Positions 35,527 to 43,786 of a stretch of DNA of 64,000 bases are shown one piece after another; within the stretch, counting starts at the first letter, position 1; every line of letters starts with the position of its first letter. The stretch lies in the NCBI RefSeq assembly GCF_003352165.1, contig NZ_CP029176.1:3843407-3907406 (forward strand), given 5' to 3'. Position numbers and translations under genes: made by a program. The notes under the pieces are model-generated. The model saw nothing but the letters and a program-made list of their open reading frames with translations. It was not told where the DNA came from and searched no databases. This DNA is from Acidibrevibacterium fodinaquatile (GTDB lineage Bacteria > Pseudomonadota > Alphaproteobacteria > Acetobacterales > Acetobacteraceae).

Positions 35527-36267
35527 CTATAGCAGTTTTCGCTCGCGCAGACTGACCCAGCGGCCATTGCCGATGATCACGTGGTCATGCAGCACGATCG
35601 CGAGAGCCTCGGCTGCCTTGCGGGTCTCGGCGGTCATGGCGATATCCTCGCGCGAGGGCGTGGGGTCGCCGCTCGGATGGTTGTGGACCAGGATGATCGC
35701 CGCGGCGTGCAGTTCCAACGCCCGCTTCACCACTTCGCGCGGATAGACCGGGGTGTGATTGACGGTGCCGCGCGCCTGCACCTCGTCGGCGAGCAGATGG
35801 TTGCGGGAATCGAGAAACAGCACGCGGAACTGTTCCACCCGCTCACGCGCAAGCGCGGCATTGAGATAATCGATCAGCCGCGCCCAGTTATCGAGCAGCG
35901 GCCGGTCCCTGATCTCGCTTCGCGCAAGGCGGAGTGCGGCCGCCTGGACGGTTTTCAGCGCCGCCGCGCCGGCTTCGCCGAGGCCCTCGATCGTGCGCAA
36001 ATCGGCGAGCGGTCCGGCGATCGCGCCGGCAAAACTGCCGAAGCGCGCGAGCAGAGCCTTGGCGATCGCCTTGGTGTCACGCCGCGGCAGCGCGGTGAAC
36101 AGCACCATTTCCAGCAATTCGTGATCGGCGAGCGATTCCGCCCCGGCGGCGAGGAGGCGCGCGCGCATCCGCGCCCGATGCCCCTCGGCGCCGGCCGGTT
36201 TGCGGGGCTGCGGCGCCGCGCTTGAAAACAGGTCGGGAGGCGGGGGCGCGGACAAGCGCGCGCTCAA
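35527..36267 (-). CDS. radC: DNA repair protein RadC (JAMM/UPF0758)
   Basis: A 246-residue RadC. The N-terminal helix-hairpin-helix region includes ALPRRDTKAIAKALLARFGSF and RTIEGLGEAGAAALKTVQ. The C-terminal JAMM domain holds VLFLDSRNHLLADEVQARGTVNHTPVYPREVVKRAL and the metal motif HNHPSGDPTPSRED. The biological role of RadC remains unclear despite its name. It starts with TTG 36267, overlapping the map stop (TTGA), a typical map-radC pair. Confidence 0.94.
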   Translation of the reverse strand: MSARLSAPPPPDLFSSAAPQPRKPAGAEGHRARMRARLLAAGAESLADHELLEMVLFTALPRRDTKAIAKALLARFGSFAGAIAGPLADLRTIEGLGEAGAAALKTVQAAALRLARSEIRDRPLLDNWARLIDYLNAALARERVEQFRVLFLDSRNHLLADEVQARGTVNHTPVYPREVVKRALELHAAAIILVHNHPSGDPTPSREDIAMTAETRKAAEALAIVLHDHVIIGNGRWVSLRERKLL

Positions 36268-37073
36268 CCGGCGATGGGGTAAGGTGGTTTCTCGTAGCCG
36301 GCGGGCGAGAGGGTAAAAATCTCGCAGCCCGCCTCGGTGACGCCGAGCATGTGCTCGAATTGGGCCGAGAGGCTGCGATCGCGGGTCACGGCGGTCCAGC
36401 CATCGTCGAGGATTTTCACCTCGGCGCGGCCGACATTGACCATCGGCTCGATGGTGAAGACCATCCCTGGGCGAAGCGTGATCCCGTCGCCGCGGCGGCC
36501 GAAATGGAGGATATTGGGCGGCTCGTGGAAACGCCGGCCGATGCCATGGCCGCAGAAATCCCGCACCACGCTGAAACGCTTGGCTTCGACGAAACTCTGG
36601 ATGGCAAAGCCGATATCGCCGAGCGTCGCCCCCGGTTTGACCGCCGCGATGCCGCGCAGCAAGGCTTCATAGGTGACATCGATCAGCACCCGGGCGCGGG
36701 TCGAGGCATTGCCCGCGACATACATCCGGCTGCTGTCGCCGTGCCAGCCGTCGAGGATCACCGTGACATCGATGTTGACGATATCGCCCTCGTCGAGGCG
36801 ACGCTCACCGGGAATGCCGTGGCAGACGACATGGTTGATCGAGGTGCAGATCGATTTCGGAAAGCCGCGATAATGGAGCGGTGCCGGCACCGCGCCGTGA
36901 GCGACGATGAACTCATGGCACAGGGTGTCGAGTTCAGCGGTGCTGACGCCGGGGCGGACATGCGGGGTGATCATGTCGAGGGTTTCGGCGGCGAGCCGCC
37001 CGGCCGCACGCAGCCCGGCGAAATCGGCTTCCTGATAAAGCGTGACACGCCGGGCATCGGCTCCGCCGTCCAT
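36264..37073 (-). CDS. map: Type I methionyl aminopeptidase
   Basis: A 269-residue pita-bread-fold metallopeptidase that removes N-terminal Met from new proteins. The metal ligands are in the standard motifs: HGIPGERRLDEGDIVNIDVTVILDGWHGDSSRMYVAG (two Asp), FCGHGIGRRFHEPPNI (His), FTIEPMVNVG (Glu) and SAQFEHMLGVTEAG (Glu). The start is placed at ATG 37073 (MDGGADARRVTL); the longer frame to 37130 adds a weakly composed N-terminus. Its stop overlaps the radC TTG start. Confidence 0.95.
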   Translation of the reverse strand: MDGGADARRVTLYQEADFAGLRAAGRLAAETLDMITPHVRPGVSTAELDTLCHEFIVAHGAVPAPLHYRGFPKSICTSINHVVCHGIPGERRLDEGDIVNIDVTVILDGWHGDSSRMYVAGNASTRARVLIDVTYEALLRGIAAVKPGATLGDIGFAIQSFVEAKRFSVVRDFCGHGIGRRFHEPPNILHFGRRGDGITLRPGMVFTIEPMVNVGRAEVKILDDGWTAVTRDRSLSAQFEHMLGVTEAGCEIFTLSPAGYEKPPYPIAG

Positions 37074-37200
37074 GGTCTGATCCCTTTGCTCCCGTATCTG
37101 GGACGATGCCGCCGCACCTCCCGCGATCATTGAGGAAAGATGCGCAACCGAGCGGCACGGCGCAAGGGTCTCGGCGTGGCAAATCCTCGGCCAGGTCGGG

Positions 37201-38388
37201 TCAGGTCAGCGTTGGCGGCACCGGCAATGGCTTCTGGGCAGGGGCATGGCTGCTGAGCGTGGGCGCGCCGGCATGGCCCGGCGCGTGGGGCTTATGGTGC
37301 GGCGAGAGATGGTCTGAGGCGTCATGCACGAGATGGGCGTGTTTTTTGTGCCAGCGCGAGGCGGCGGCGAGCCGTGTCGGCGGCGGCCCGCCCGGGCGGC
37401 GGAGCGCTGGCGGCAAGGTCGCGGCATGGGCGGTCGCGATCAGGCCCCAATTCCCCCCGCCGGCTTTCTTGCCACTCGCGCGGGCGAGCAGGATCCCGCT
37501 TCCCGGCACGCCAAGGCTGGAAAAACCCTGATCGAGGAGTGCCGCCATATGCTGATCGCGCTCCGGGTTGGAACTGGCACCCAGCACGACGCCGATCAGC
37601 CGGGTGTCACCGCGCACCGCGCTGGTGACGAGATTATGGCCGGCGGCCTCGGTATAGCCGGTCTTGAGCCCGTCCGCGCCCTCATAGGTCGTGAGCATAT
37701 GGTCGTGATTGGGGATCATGCGGCCATGGAAGACGAAGCCGGGGACGCTGAAATAGCGATATTGATCGGGATAGTCCTGGATGATGTGGCGGGCGAGGAG
37801 GGCGAGGTCTCGCGCGGTGGTGACCTGCTCGGGGTCGGGAAGGCCGGAGGCGTTGCGGAACGTGGTATGCGACATGCCGAGCGCGCGGGCGCGCAGCGTC
37901 ATCATTTGAGCGAAACGTGTTTCCGAGCCGCCGAGCATTTCCCCGAGGGCGGCGGCGGCGTCATTGGCGGATTTGGTGACCAAGGCGAGAACGGCCTGCT
38001 CGACGGTGAGGCGCGTTCCCGGGCGGAGATCGAGTTTGGACGGCTCCTGAGACGCGGCATAGGCCGACACCGGCACCCGATCCGAAAGCGCGATCCGCCG
38101 GTCGCGCAACGCCTCGAAGGTGAGATAAAGGGTCATGAGCTTGGTGAGGCTCGCCGGATAGCGCGCGGCATCGGGATTGGCGGCATAGAGCACGCGGCCC
38201 GACGCCGCGTCGATCACCATCGCGCTGTAGCGGTCAGAGCCGATCTGCGCGCGGGCGACGCCGGGCAGCAAGGCCAACGCCAGCAAAAACAGGGCGGCGA
38301 AGCGCAGCCTCTGGCCGCCGCGTCGTGCGCCAGCGTGACCCTCCCCGTCTGGCACGCCCCCGTCTGGCACGCCTGTCAAAAACGCCAT
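37201..38388 (-). CDS. D-alanyl-D-alanine carboxypeptidase (penicillin-binding protein 5/6 family)
   Basis: A serine peptidase of about 395 residues. A signal segment, RLRFAALFLLALALLPGVARAQ, leads into the S11 domain with SxxK in ASLTKLMTLYL, SxN in KSANDAAAALGEML and KTG in GADGLKTGYTEAAGHN. The last 90 residues are rich in Pro, Ala and His (APGHAGAPTLSSHAP) with no recognisable domain, and the usual membrane-anchoring C-terminal helix is not seen. It trims peptidoglycan stem peptides. ATG 38388 has GGGAAGACGAGG upstream; ATG 38409 is an alternative. A duplicated 14-base unit near 38346-38374 encodes VPDGGVPDG. Confidence 0.92.
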   Translation of the reverse strand: MAFLTGVPDGGVPDGEGHAGARRGGQRLRFAALFLLALALLPGVARAQIGSDRYSAMVIDAASGRVLYAANPDAARYPASLTKLMTLYLTFEALRDRRIALSDRVPVSAYAASQEPSKLDLRPGTRLTVEQAVLALVTKSANDAAAALGEMLGGSETRFAQMMTLRARALGMSHTTFRNASGLPDPEQVTTARDLALLARHIIQDYPDQYRYFSVPGFVFHGRMIPNHDHMLTTYEGADGLKTGYTEAAGHNLVTSAVRGDTRLIGVVLGASSNPERDQHMAALLDQGFSSLGVPGSGILLARASGKKAGGGNWGLIATAHAATLPPALRRPGGPPPTRLAAASRWHKKHAHLVHDASDHLSPHHKPHAPGHAGAPTLSSHAPAQKPLPVPPTLT

Positions 38389-38590
38389 CCTCGTCTTCCC
38401 TATTGTCATGCCGCCATGAGTGTAGCGGCGGGGACGCTTTCCTGTCCAGGTGGAAATCTCGAAATTCAGTCTGCCTTTGAAGGGGTTAAGGAACAATTTT
38501 CAAGCGGCGCTCGGACGCGCGCGAAACCGCGTGGCGAAAAGCCGGCACGAGCAACGGCATGATCTTTTTATTGCGGTGCACAAAAATCCC

Positions 38591-38619
38591 TTGACCGCCT
38601 CTATCGATCGATTTATATC
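38591..38619 (+). promoter_or_regulatory. Sigma-70-type promoter of the phasin gene
   Basis: TTGACC (38591-38596) and TATATC (38614-38619) are separated by 17 bases, close to the sigma-70 consensus. The stretch lies in an otherwise empty 376-bp gap between the divergent carboxypeptidase and phasin genes. The expected start site falls near 38626, inside the palindrome described in the next entry. Confidence 0.6.
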
Positions 38620-38623
38620 CGCG

Positions 38624-38641
38624 TTGTTGCAGTGCAGCAAA
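38624..38641 (+). promoter_or_regulatory. PhaR-like operator upstream of phasin
   Basis: TTGTTGCAGTGCAGCAAA is a near-palindrome overlapping the predicted transcription start of the phasin gene. Its core TTGC-AGT-GCAG matches the operator pattern CTGC-N3-4-GCAG reported for alphaproteobacterial PhaR, the repressor that responds to PHB granules. A nearly identical 15-mer occurs before phaB and before the PHB-depolymerase-like gene. Assignment to PhaR is inference, as no phaR gene is in the window. Confidence 0.65.
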
Positions 38642-38764
38642 GCCGGGGTCGCCGGCTGGTCCGGGTCAGCCGAACAGGCCGGCGCGGGCGCCAAAAAGGC
38701 GGCCGATGTCGTGAAAATGGCTCCGGGTCAGCGTGCCTGCCGCAAATGAGAATGGAGATGCAAC

Positions 38765-39289
38765 GTGGCGACGAAACCCAAAGCAGTCGCGGTCGCATCG
38801 GCCGCGCCCGGTGCGGCGCGCGAGGTTCATGGTGAGCCTGCCGCCACCGCGCCGCAAAAAGCAGTGATCCCGGCTGCTCCGACGAAGCAGGGAAAAACAA
38901 CGATGATGGAGTTTCCCATGAAGGAACAGATGGACAAGGCAATCAAGGCGACCGAGGATTTCGTCACCTTCGGTCAGGGCAATGTCGAGGCGCTGGTGAA
39001 GTCGAGCCAGATCTGGGCGGCCGGCGTGCAGGATCTCTCGAAGCAGTTTGCCGCCTCGGCGCAGGCGCAGTTCGAGGAGACGGTGAACGTGTTCAAGGCG
39101 CTGAGCGGCGTCAAGTCGCTCAAGGACGCGGTGGATCTTCACTCCAATCTCGCCCGCACCACGTTCGAGAAGTCGGTGGCCGAGGCCGGCCGCTTCACCG
39201 ATGCCTCCTTCAAGCTCGCCGAGCAGGCGACGGCGCCGCTGCTCGCGCGCGTCACCCTCGCGGCCGATAAGTTCACCAAAACCGCCTAA
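38765..39289 (+). CDS. Phasin family protein (PHB granule-associated)
   Basis: A 174-residue protein, all helical after an Ala/Pro-rich N-terminal 50 residues (ASAAPGAAREVHGEP). The core reads MDKAIKATEDFVTFGQGNVEALVKSSQIWAAGVQDLSKQFAASAQAQFEETVNVFKALSGVKSLKDAVDLHSNLARTTFEKSVAEAGRFTDAS, the amphipathic pattern of phasins (TIGR01841-like). Phasins coat polyhydroxybutyrate granules and control their size. GTG 38765 is preceded by GGAG 8 bases upstream. A strong terminator follows the gene. It is linked to phaAB and the depolymerase by a shared operator-like motif. Confidence 0.9.
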   Translation: MATKPKAVAVASAAPGAAREVHGEPAATAPQKAVIPAAPTKQGKTTMMEFPMKEQMDKAIKATEDFVTFGQGNVEALVKSSQIWAAGVQDLSKQFAASAQAQFEETVNVFKALSGVKSLKDAVDLHSNLARTTFEKSVAEAGRFTDASFKLAEQATAPLLARVTLAADKFTKTA

Positions 39290-39369
39290 CGCATCGCCGT
39301 CGACGCTTCCCGGAACGCTCTCCTTCCCGGCGTTTCCGGGGAGCGCAAAACGGCGGTGATGCGAAGCCT

Positions 39370-39395
39370 GGAACCCGCTGCGGGTTCCGGGCTTT
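39370..39395 (+). terminator. Rho-independent terminator of the phasin gene
   Basis: GGAACCCG (39370-39377) and CGGGTTCC (39381-39388) form a perfect stem with a 3-base loop, followed by GGCTTTTT. It lies about 80 bases past the phasin stop. Confidence 0.75.
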
Positions 39396-39474
39396 TTCGT
39401 GTCCCGAGACTTTTTCGTGTCTACTGACGGGCGACGTCTTGACCGGCGGCGCAAGCCCGGGTTTTCTCGCGCTT

Positions 39475-39666
39475 ATGCCTTCTTCCGCCCCACCCGCCGC
39501 GAAAGACCGCACAGCGCCGCGCGAAAGCCCGGCGGCGCAAGCCGCCCGCGCCGCGCGGCAAGCCAAGGAAGCCGAGGCGCTCCGCGCCAATCTCGGCAAA
39601 CGCAAGGCGCAAAGCCGCGCCCGGAAAGACGCAGGCGCGCCGTTGCCGCCCGCAACTGTGGGCTAA
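39475..39666 (+). CDS. Small basic conserved hypothetical protein
   Basis: A 63-residue ORF starting at ATG 39475. The second half, AAQAARAARQAKEAEALRANLGKRKAQSRARKD, is a highly charged, probably helical segment. It resembles the short proteins ending in RANLRRRKAQSRAR that recur in alphaproteobacterial genomes, which I recognise only as conserved and uncharacterised. The N-terminal third is Ala/Pro-rich. It lies between the phasin terminator and the convergent tartrate dehydrogenase-like gene. A nucleic-acid-binding role is only suggested by charge. Confidence 0.6.
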   Translation: MPSSAPPAAKDRTAPRESPAAQAARAARQAKEAEALRANLGKRKAQSRARKDAGAPLPPATVG

Positions 39667-39752
39667 ACCACCAGCCTAAAGACCGCATCCCCGGGGCGAG
39701 AAACCGGGTGGCGGCGTTTGCTCTCGGCGAGGGGTGGTGTCTTCGCCGCTTT

Positions 39753-40820
39753 TCACCCAGCAACGCGCGCGGCCAGCGCCTGGCCGATTTCCGCGGTGCT
39801 GGCGGTGCCGCCGAGATCGCGGGTGCGGGGGCCGGGTTCGGCGAGGAGAGCGGCGATCGCGGCCTCGATCGTCCGCGCCGCGTCTTTTTCGCCGAGATGG
39901 TCGAGCATCATCGCCGCCGACCAGATCTGGCCGATCGGGTTGCAAATGCCGCGGCCGGCGATATCCGGCGCCGAGCCGTGCACCGGCTCGAACATCGAAG
40001 GATAGCGGCGTTCGGGATTGATATTGGCCGAGGGCGCGATGCCGATCGAGCCGGCGACGGCGGGGCCGAGATCGCTCAGGATATCGCCGAACAGGTTGGA
40101 GCCGACGACGACATCGAACCAGTCCGGGTGCTGGACGAAGTGGGCGCAGAGAATGTCGATATGAAACTGCGCCGTGGTCACGTCCGGGTATTCCCGCGCC
40201 ATCAGCGCGAAGCGCTCGTCCCAATAGGGCATGGTGACGGTGATGCCGTTCGATTTGGTCGCCGAGGTCAGGTGCTTGCGTGGCCGCGAACGTGCCAGCT
40301 CGAAGGCGTGGCGGAGCACGCGATCGACCCCGTGGCGGGTGAAGACGCTTTGCTGGGTTGCGAATTCGCGCTCCGTGCCGACGAAGGCGCGGCCGCCGAT
40401 ATCGGAATATTCGCCCTCGGTGTTTTCGCGCACGACGATGAAATCGATCTCCGCCGGCCCGCGCCCGGCGAGCGGCGTGCGCATGCCCGGCAATAGCCGG
40501 CAGGGGCGAAGATTGACATATTGGTCAAAGCCGCGGCGAAGCGGAATGAGCAGCCCCCAGAGCGAGACATGATCAGGAACCCCGGGCCAGCCGACGGCGC
40601 CGAGGAAGATCGCATCATGGCCAGCAAGGCGCTCCAACCCATCCGCCGGCATCATCGCGCCGGTGCGCTGGTAGGTTTCGCACGACCAATCATAATGATC
40701 GAGGGCGAGGGAGAAGCCGAAGCGGCGCGAAGCCGCGTCCAGCACCCGCAACCCTTCGGGCACGGTTTCCTTGCCGATGCCATCCCCCGGGATCACCGCG
40801 ATACGATAGGTGCGCGCCAT
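39753..40820 (-). CDS. Tartrate dehydrogenase/decarboxylase family (isopropylmalate dehydrogenase-like)
   Basis: A 355-residue beta-decarboxylating dehydrogenase. The NAD and metal features are YRIAVIPGDGIGKETVPEGL at the N-terminus, ENTEGEYSDIGGR, and VVGSNLFGDILSDLGPAVAGSIGIAPSANI, with the phosphate/metal Asp residues. MFEPVHGSAPDIAGRGICNP is the family signature. The Arg pattern of the ENTEGEYSDIGG segment and WGLLIPLRRGFDQYVNLRP favours the tartrate/malate branch (TIGR02089) over LeuB, since no leuACD genes are nearby. The start is ATG 40820. It is divergent from pyrE. Confidence 0.88.
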   Translation of the reverse strand: MARTYRIAVIPGDGIGKETVPEGLRVLDAASRRFGFSLALDHYDWSCETYQRTGAMMPADGLERLAGHDAIFLGAVGWPGVPDHVSLWGLLIPLRRGFDQYVNLRPCRLLPGMRTPLAGRGPAEIDFIVVRENTEGEYSDIGGRAFVGTEREFATQQSVFTRHGVDRVLRHAFELARSRPRKHLTSATKSNGITVTMPYWDERFALMAREYPDVTTAQFHIDILCAHFVQHPDWFDVVVGSNLFGDILSDLGPAVAGSIGIAPSANINPERRYPSMFEPVHGSAPDIAGRGICNPIGQIWSAAMMLDHLGEKDAARTIEAAIAALLAEPGPRTRDLGGTASTAEIGQALAARVAG

Positions 40821-40911
40821 GTCTCTCTCCGTAAAGCCCTGCCAATGATGGACCACGGAAGGCAATCCGGCTAGACCGGGGCCGCTTCATCGGGGGTTGG
40901 CGGAGGGTGCC

Positions 40912-41637
40912 ATGGCGGCGAGTGAGATGACGGATTGGGATCGCGGCGCGGCGCTGACCACGGCGCGGATTTTGCTCGAGATCGGGGCGGTGAATTTCCG
41001 CCCCGAGGCACCCTACACCCTGACCTCGGGCTGGAAATCGCCAGTCTATATCGATTGCCGGCGGATCATCTATTTCCCCCGCGCGCGCGCCAAGATCTGT
41101 GCGCTGGCGGTCGAGAAGATCGGCCGCCAGATTGGCTATGAGAGCGTCGACGTGGTGGTCGGCGGCGAGACCGCGGGCATTCCCTTCGCCGCCTGGATCG
41201 CCGATCGGATGCTGGCGCCGATGGCCTATATCCGCAAGAAGCCGAAAGGGTTCGGCCGCGATGCCCTGATCGAGGGTGACGTGCCGGAGGGCAAGCGGAC
41301 GCTGCTGGTCGAGGATCTGACTACCGACGGGCAGTCAAAAATCCATTTCGCGCAAGCGCTGCGGGACGCCGGCGCGATCATCGAGCATGCGTTCGTGGTG
41401 TTTTTCTACGGTGTTTTCCCGGGCAGCCTGCAGACCCTGGCGGGGATGGGAATTACGCTCCATCATCTCGCGACCTGGTGGGACGTGCTCGATGCCGGCA
41501 AGGATCGCGGCCATTTTTCCGAGGCCACGCTCGCCGGCGTGCGGCGCTTCCTCGAAGACCCGGTGGCATGGTCGGCAGCGCATGGCGGCGTCGCCAGCGC
41601 CGAGGAAGCGGCGCGCTACAAAGCGACGAAACGCTGA
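40912..41637 (+). CDS. pyrE: Orotate phosphoribosyltransferase
   Basis: A 241-residue enzyme of pyrimidine biosynthesis joining orotate and PRPP to OMP. It has the core TLTSGWKSPVYIDCRRIIYFPRAR, VVGGETAGIPFAAWIADRM, YIRKKPKGFGRDALIEG, and the PRPP-binding motif RTLLVEDLTTDGQSK. ATG 40912 has GGAGGG 6-7 bases upstream. It is larger than the minimal family because of a C-terminal extension of about 30 residues (HFSEATLAGVRRFLEDPVAW). Other pyr genes are not nearby. Confidence 0.94.
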   Translation: MAASEMTDWDRGAALTTARILLEIGAVNFRPEAPYTLTSGWKSPVYIDCRRIIYFPRARAKICALAVEKIGRQIGYESVDVVVGGETAGIPFAAWIADRMLAPMAYIRKKPKGFGRDALIEGDVPEGKRTLLVEDLTTDGQSKIHFAQALRDAGAIIEHAFVVFFYGVFPGSLQTLAGMGITLHHLATWWDVLDAGKDRGHFSEATLAGVRRFLEDPVAWSAAHGGVASAEEAARYKATKR

Positions 41638-41648
41638 ACCCGCGTCTC

Positions 41649-42386
41649 TCAGTCTCGAAGGGCCGCGATCAAAAATTCGCGGTTGCCGTCGGCGCCGGTG
41701 ATCGGGCTCGGCGTGAGCCCGAGCACCCGCCAGCCCGGCAGCGCCGCCCACCAGGCGGCAATGCGCGCAGAGACCGCCTCATGCACCGCCGGGTCACGCA
41801 CGATCCCGCCCTTGCCGATGCCCTCGCGCCCGGCTTCGAACTGCGGCTTAATCAGCGCGACCGCGAAGGCCCCCGGTGCGGCTAACGCCAGCGGCGCCGG
41901 TAAAACCGTTTCCAGCCCGATGAAACTCGCATCCGCGACCACGCAGCCGACCGCCTCGGGGATCAGCCTGGCATCGAGATGGCGGGCATTGGTGCGCTCA
42001 TGCACGACGACCCTGGCATCCTGGCGCAGCTTCCAGGCGAGCTGCCCATGCCCGACATCGACGGCATGCACCCGCGTCGCGCCGCGCGCGAGCAGGACCT
42101 CGGTGAAGCCGCCGGTCGAGGCGCCGATATCGAGCCCGATGCGCCCCGAAGGCGAGAGGCCGAAATGGTCAAGGGCGTGCGCGAGCTTGACGCCGCCGCG
42201 CGAAACCCAAGGGTGGTCCTCGCCGCGGAGCGCAAGCGGCGCGTCGTCTGCAAGCAACTCGCCGGATTTCTCGACCCGCCGCGTCCCAGAGAGAACTTTC
42301 CCGGCCAAAATCAGCGCCTGCGCCCGCGCTCGGCTTTCGGCAAGGCCGCGCGCCAGCAGAAGCTGATCGGCACGGAGCCTTGCCAT
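41649..42386 (-). CDS. tlyA: TlyA-type rRNA (cytidine-2'-O) methyltransferase
   Basis: A 245-residue protein. The N-terminal S4 RNA-binding domain is LRADQLLLARGLAESRARAQALILAGKVLSGTRRVEKSGELL, and the FtsJ-like methyltransferase domain has SAM loop IGLDIGASTGGFTEVLLARGATRVHAVDVGHGQLAWKL. It matches TlyA, which methylates 16S and 23S rRNA in some bacteria; in alphaproteobacteria it is usually annotated from homology. It lies 12 bases downstream of ispA. The dxs gene that often sits between ispA and tlyA in alphaproteobacteria is absent here. Confidence 0.92.
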   Translation of the reverse strand: MARLRADQLLLARGLAESRARAQALILAGKVLSGTRRVEKSGELLADDAPLALRGEDHPWVSRGGVKLAHALDHFGLSPSGRIGLDIGASTGGFTEVLLARGATRVHAVDVGHGQLAWKLRQDARVVVHERTNARHLDARLIPEAVGCVVADASFIGLETVLPAPLALAAPGAFAVALIKPQFEAGREGIGKGGIVRDPAVHEAVSARIAAWWAALPGWRVLGLTPSPITGADGNREFLIAALRD

Positions 42387-42398
42387 CCGCCGCCGCCG

Positions 42399-43325
42399 TC
42401 AGTGCCGGCGCATGACGACGAAGCGGGCCAGCGCCCGGAGATGGGCGGCGCGCTCGCCGAACATATCGAGATGCGCCGCCGCTTGCTCGGCGAGCAGCAG
42501 CGCCTGGGCGCGGGCGCGCTCGGGGCCGAGGATCGCAACCAGCGTCGCCTTGCCGGCGGCCTGGTCCTTGCCGGCGGTCTTGCCGGTCTCCTCGGTGGTG
42601 CCGAGGGCATCGAGGAGATCATCGGCGATCTGAAAGGCGGCGCCGAGATCGCGCCCGTACCAGGCCAGCGCCTGGCGCTGGGCGTGCGGCGCGCGGCCGA
42701 GAATGGCGCCGGCCTCGGCGCTGAACTGAATAAGCCTGCCGGTTTTCAACGCTTGCAGGCGCGCGATTTCGGCCTCGTTCAGCTCTTTCCCCTCCGCCGC
42801 CATGTCGATCATCTGGCCGCCGACCATGCCGCGCGCGCCGGCGGCATGCGCGAGCCCGAGCACCAGATCGGCGCGCGCCTGCGGGTCGGAATGGGTGTCG
42901 GGCTCGGCCAGCACCTCGAAGGCGCGGGTCTGCAGGGCATCGCCGGCGAGGATCGCGGTCGCTTCGTCGAAGGCGCGATGGGTGCTCGGGCGGCCGCGGC
43001 GGAGATCATCGTCATCCATCGCCGGCAGATCGTCATGCACCAGCGAATAGGCATGCAGCATCTCGACCGCGGCGGCGACGCGGGCGGCGCAGGTGGCATT
43101 CACCATGAACAGCGCCGCACTCTCCAGCACCAAAAAGGCGCGGAGCCGCTTGCCGCCGCCGAGCGTCGCGTAACGCATGGCCTCAAACAGCCGCGCCTCC
43201 AGCCCCTCCGGCACCACGAGCAGGGTCTCGAGCGCCGCTTCGACCCGCGCCGCCGCGGCGCCAAGCGCCGCCGTGAGCCTGGGGTCGGGCGCGTCATCGG
43301 GCGCCGGGGGTTGAACCTCACTCAT
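42399..43325 (-). CDS. ispA: Farnesyl diphosphate synthase (polyprenyl synthetase)
   Basis: A 308-residue all-helical prenyltransferase. The first Asp-rich motif is [22 protein letters not shown], and the second is [13 protein letters not shown]. The N-terminal [14 protein letters not shown] and the chain-length region before the first motif fit short-chain FPP synthases. It supplies C15 precursor for undecaprenyl phosphate, hopanoids and quinones. It overlaps xseB by ATGA, the usual xseB-ispA pairing. Confidence 0.94.
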   Translation of the reverse strand: MSEVQPPAPDDAPDPRLTAALGAAAARVEAALETLLVVPEGLEARLFEAMRYATLGGGKRLRAFLVLESAALFMVNATCAARVAAAVEMLHAYSLVHDDLPAMDDDDLRRGRPSTHRAFDEATAILAGDALQTRAFEVLAEPDTHSDPQARADLVLGLAHAAGARGMVGGQMIDMAAEGKELNEAEIARLQALKTGRLIQFSAEAGAILGRAPHAQRQALAWYGRDLGAAFQIADDLLDALGTTEETGKTAGKDQAAGKATLVAILGPERARAQALLLAEQAAAHLDMFGERAAHLRALARFVVMRRH

Positions 43326-43567
43326 GGCGCCACCGGGCGGGTGGCGAGCCCGTCCTCGGTCGCGACGATGGCGTTGATGCGCCCCTCAACCTCGGCGAGC
43401 CGCGCCTCGCAATGCTGGCGGAGCGCGGTGCCGCGCTCATAGGCGGCGAGCGCCTCGTCCAGCGTCTGCCGCCCTTCCTCGAGAGCGCGCACGATCTGCT
43501 CGAGCTCGGCCATCGCGTCCTCGAAGGAAAGCTCGGCGACCGGACGGGGCGGCGCGGTGGCAGGCAT
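43322..43567 (-). CDS. xseB: Exodeoxyribonuclease VII small subunit
   Basis: An 81-residue subunit with the family core [55 protein letters not shown]. It pairs with XseA (elsewhere) to form the single-strand exonuclease. It is the first gene of the xseB-ispA-tlyA operon, and its stop overlaps the ispA start (ATGA). Confidence 0.95.
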   Translation of the reverse strand: MPATAPPRPVAELSFEDAMAELEQIVRALEEGRQTLDEALAAYERGTALRQHCEARLAEVEGRINAIVATEDGLATRPVAP

Positions 43568-43786
43568 GGGGAAATCCTCCGGCGCGGGGGGTTGTCGAAC
43601 GCCTGCTCCTATCCCGCCGGCGCCGCGCCGCCAACCCCCACGCGATCCGCTCGTCTTGATCCACCCCCTGGCGGGCGGGGCACGGGCGGCCTAGGCTTGT
43701 CGCGAGACCCTCATCCGGGGCCAGACGCCGCTTGGCGACTGGTCCGCCGCACCGGGTCCATCATGGCTTCAGGAGGAAGTGACATC

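Noticed and set aside
38450..38749. 99-codon plus-strand frame in the gap before phasin
   Set aside because: It contains the phasin promoter and operator and has no ribosome site; composition is not coding-like.
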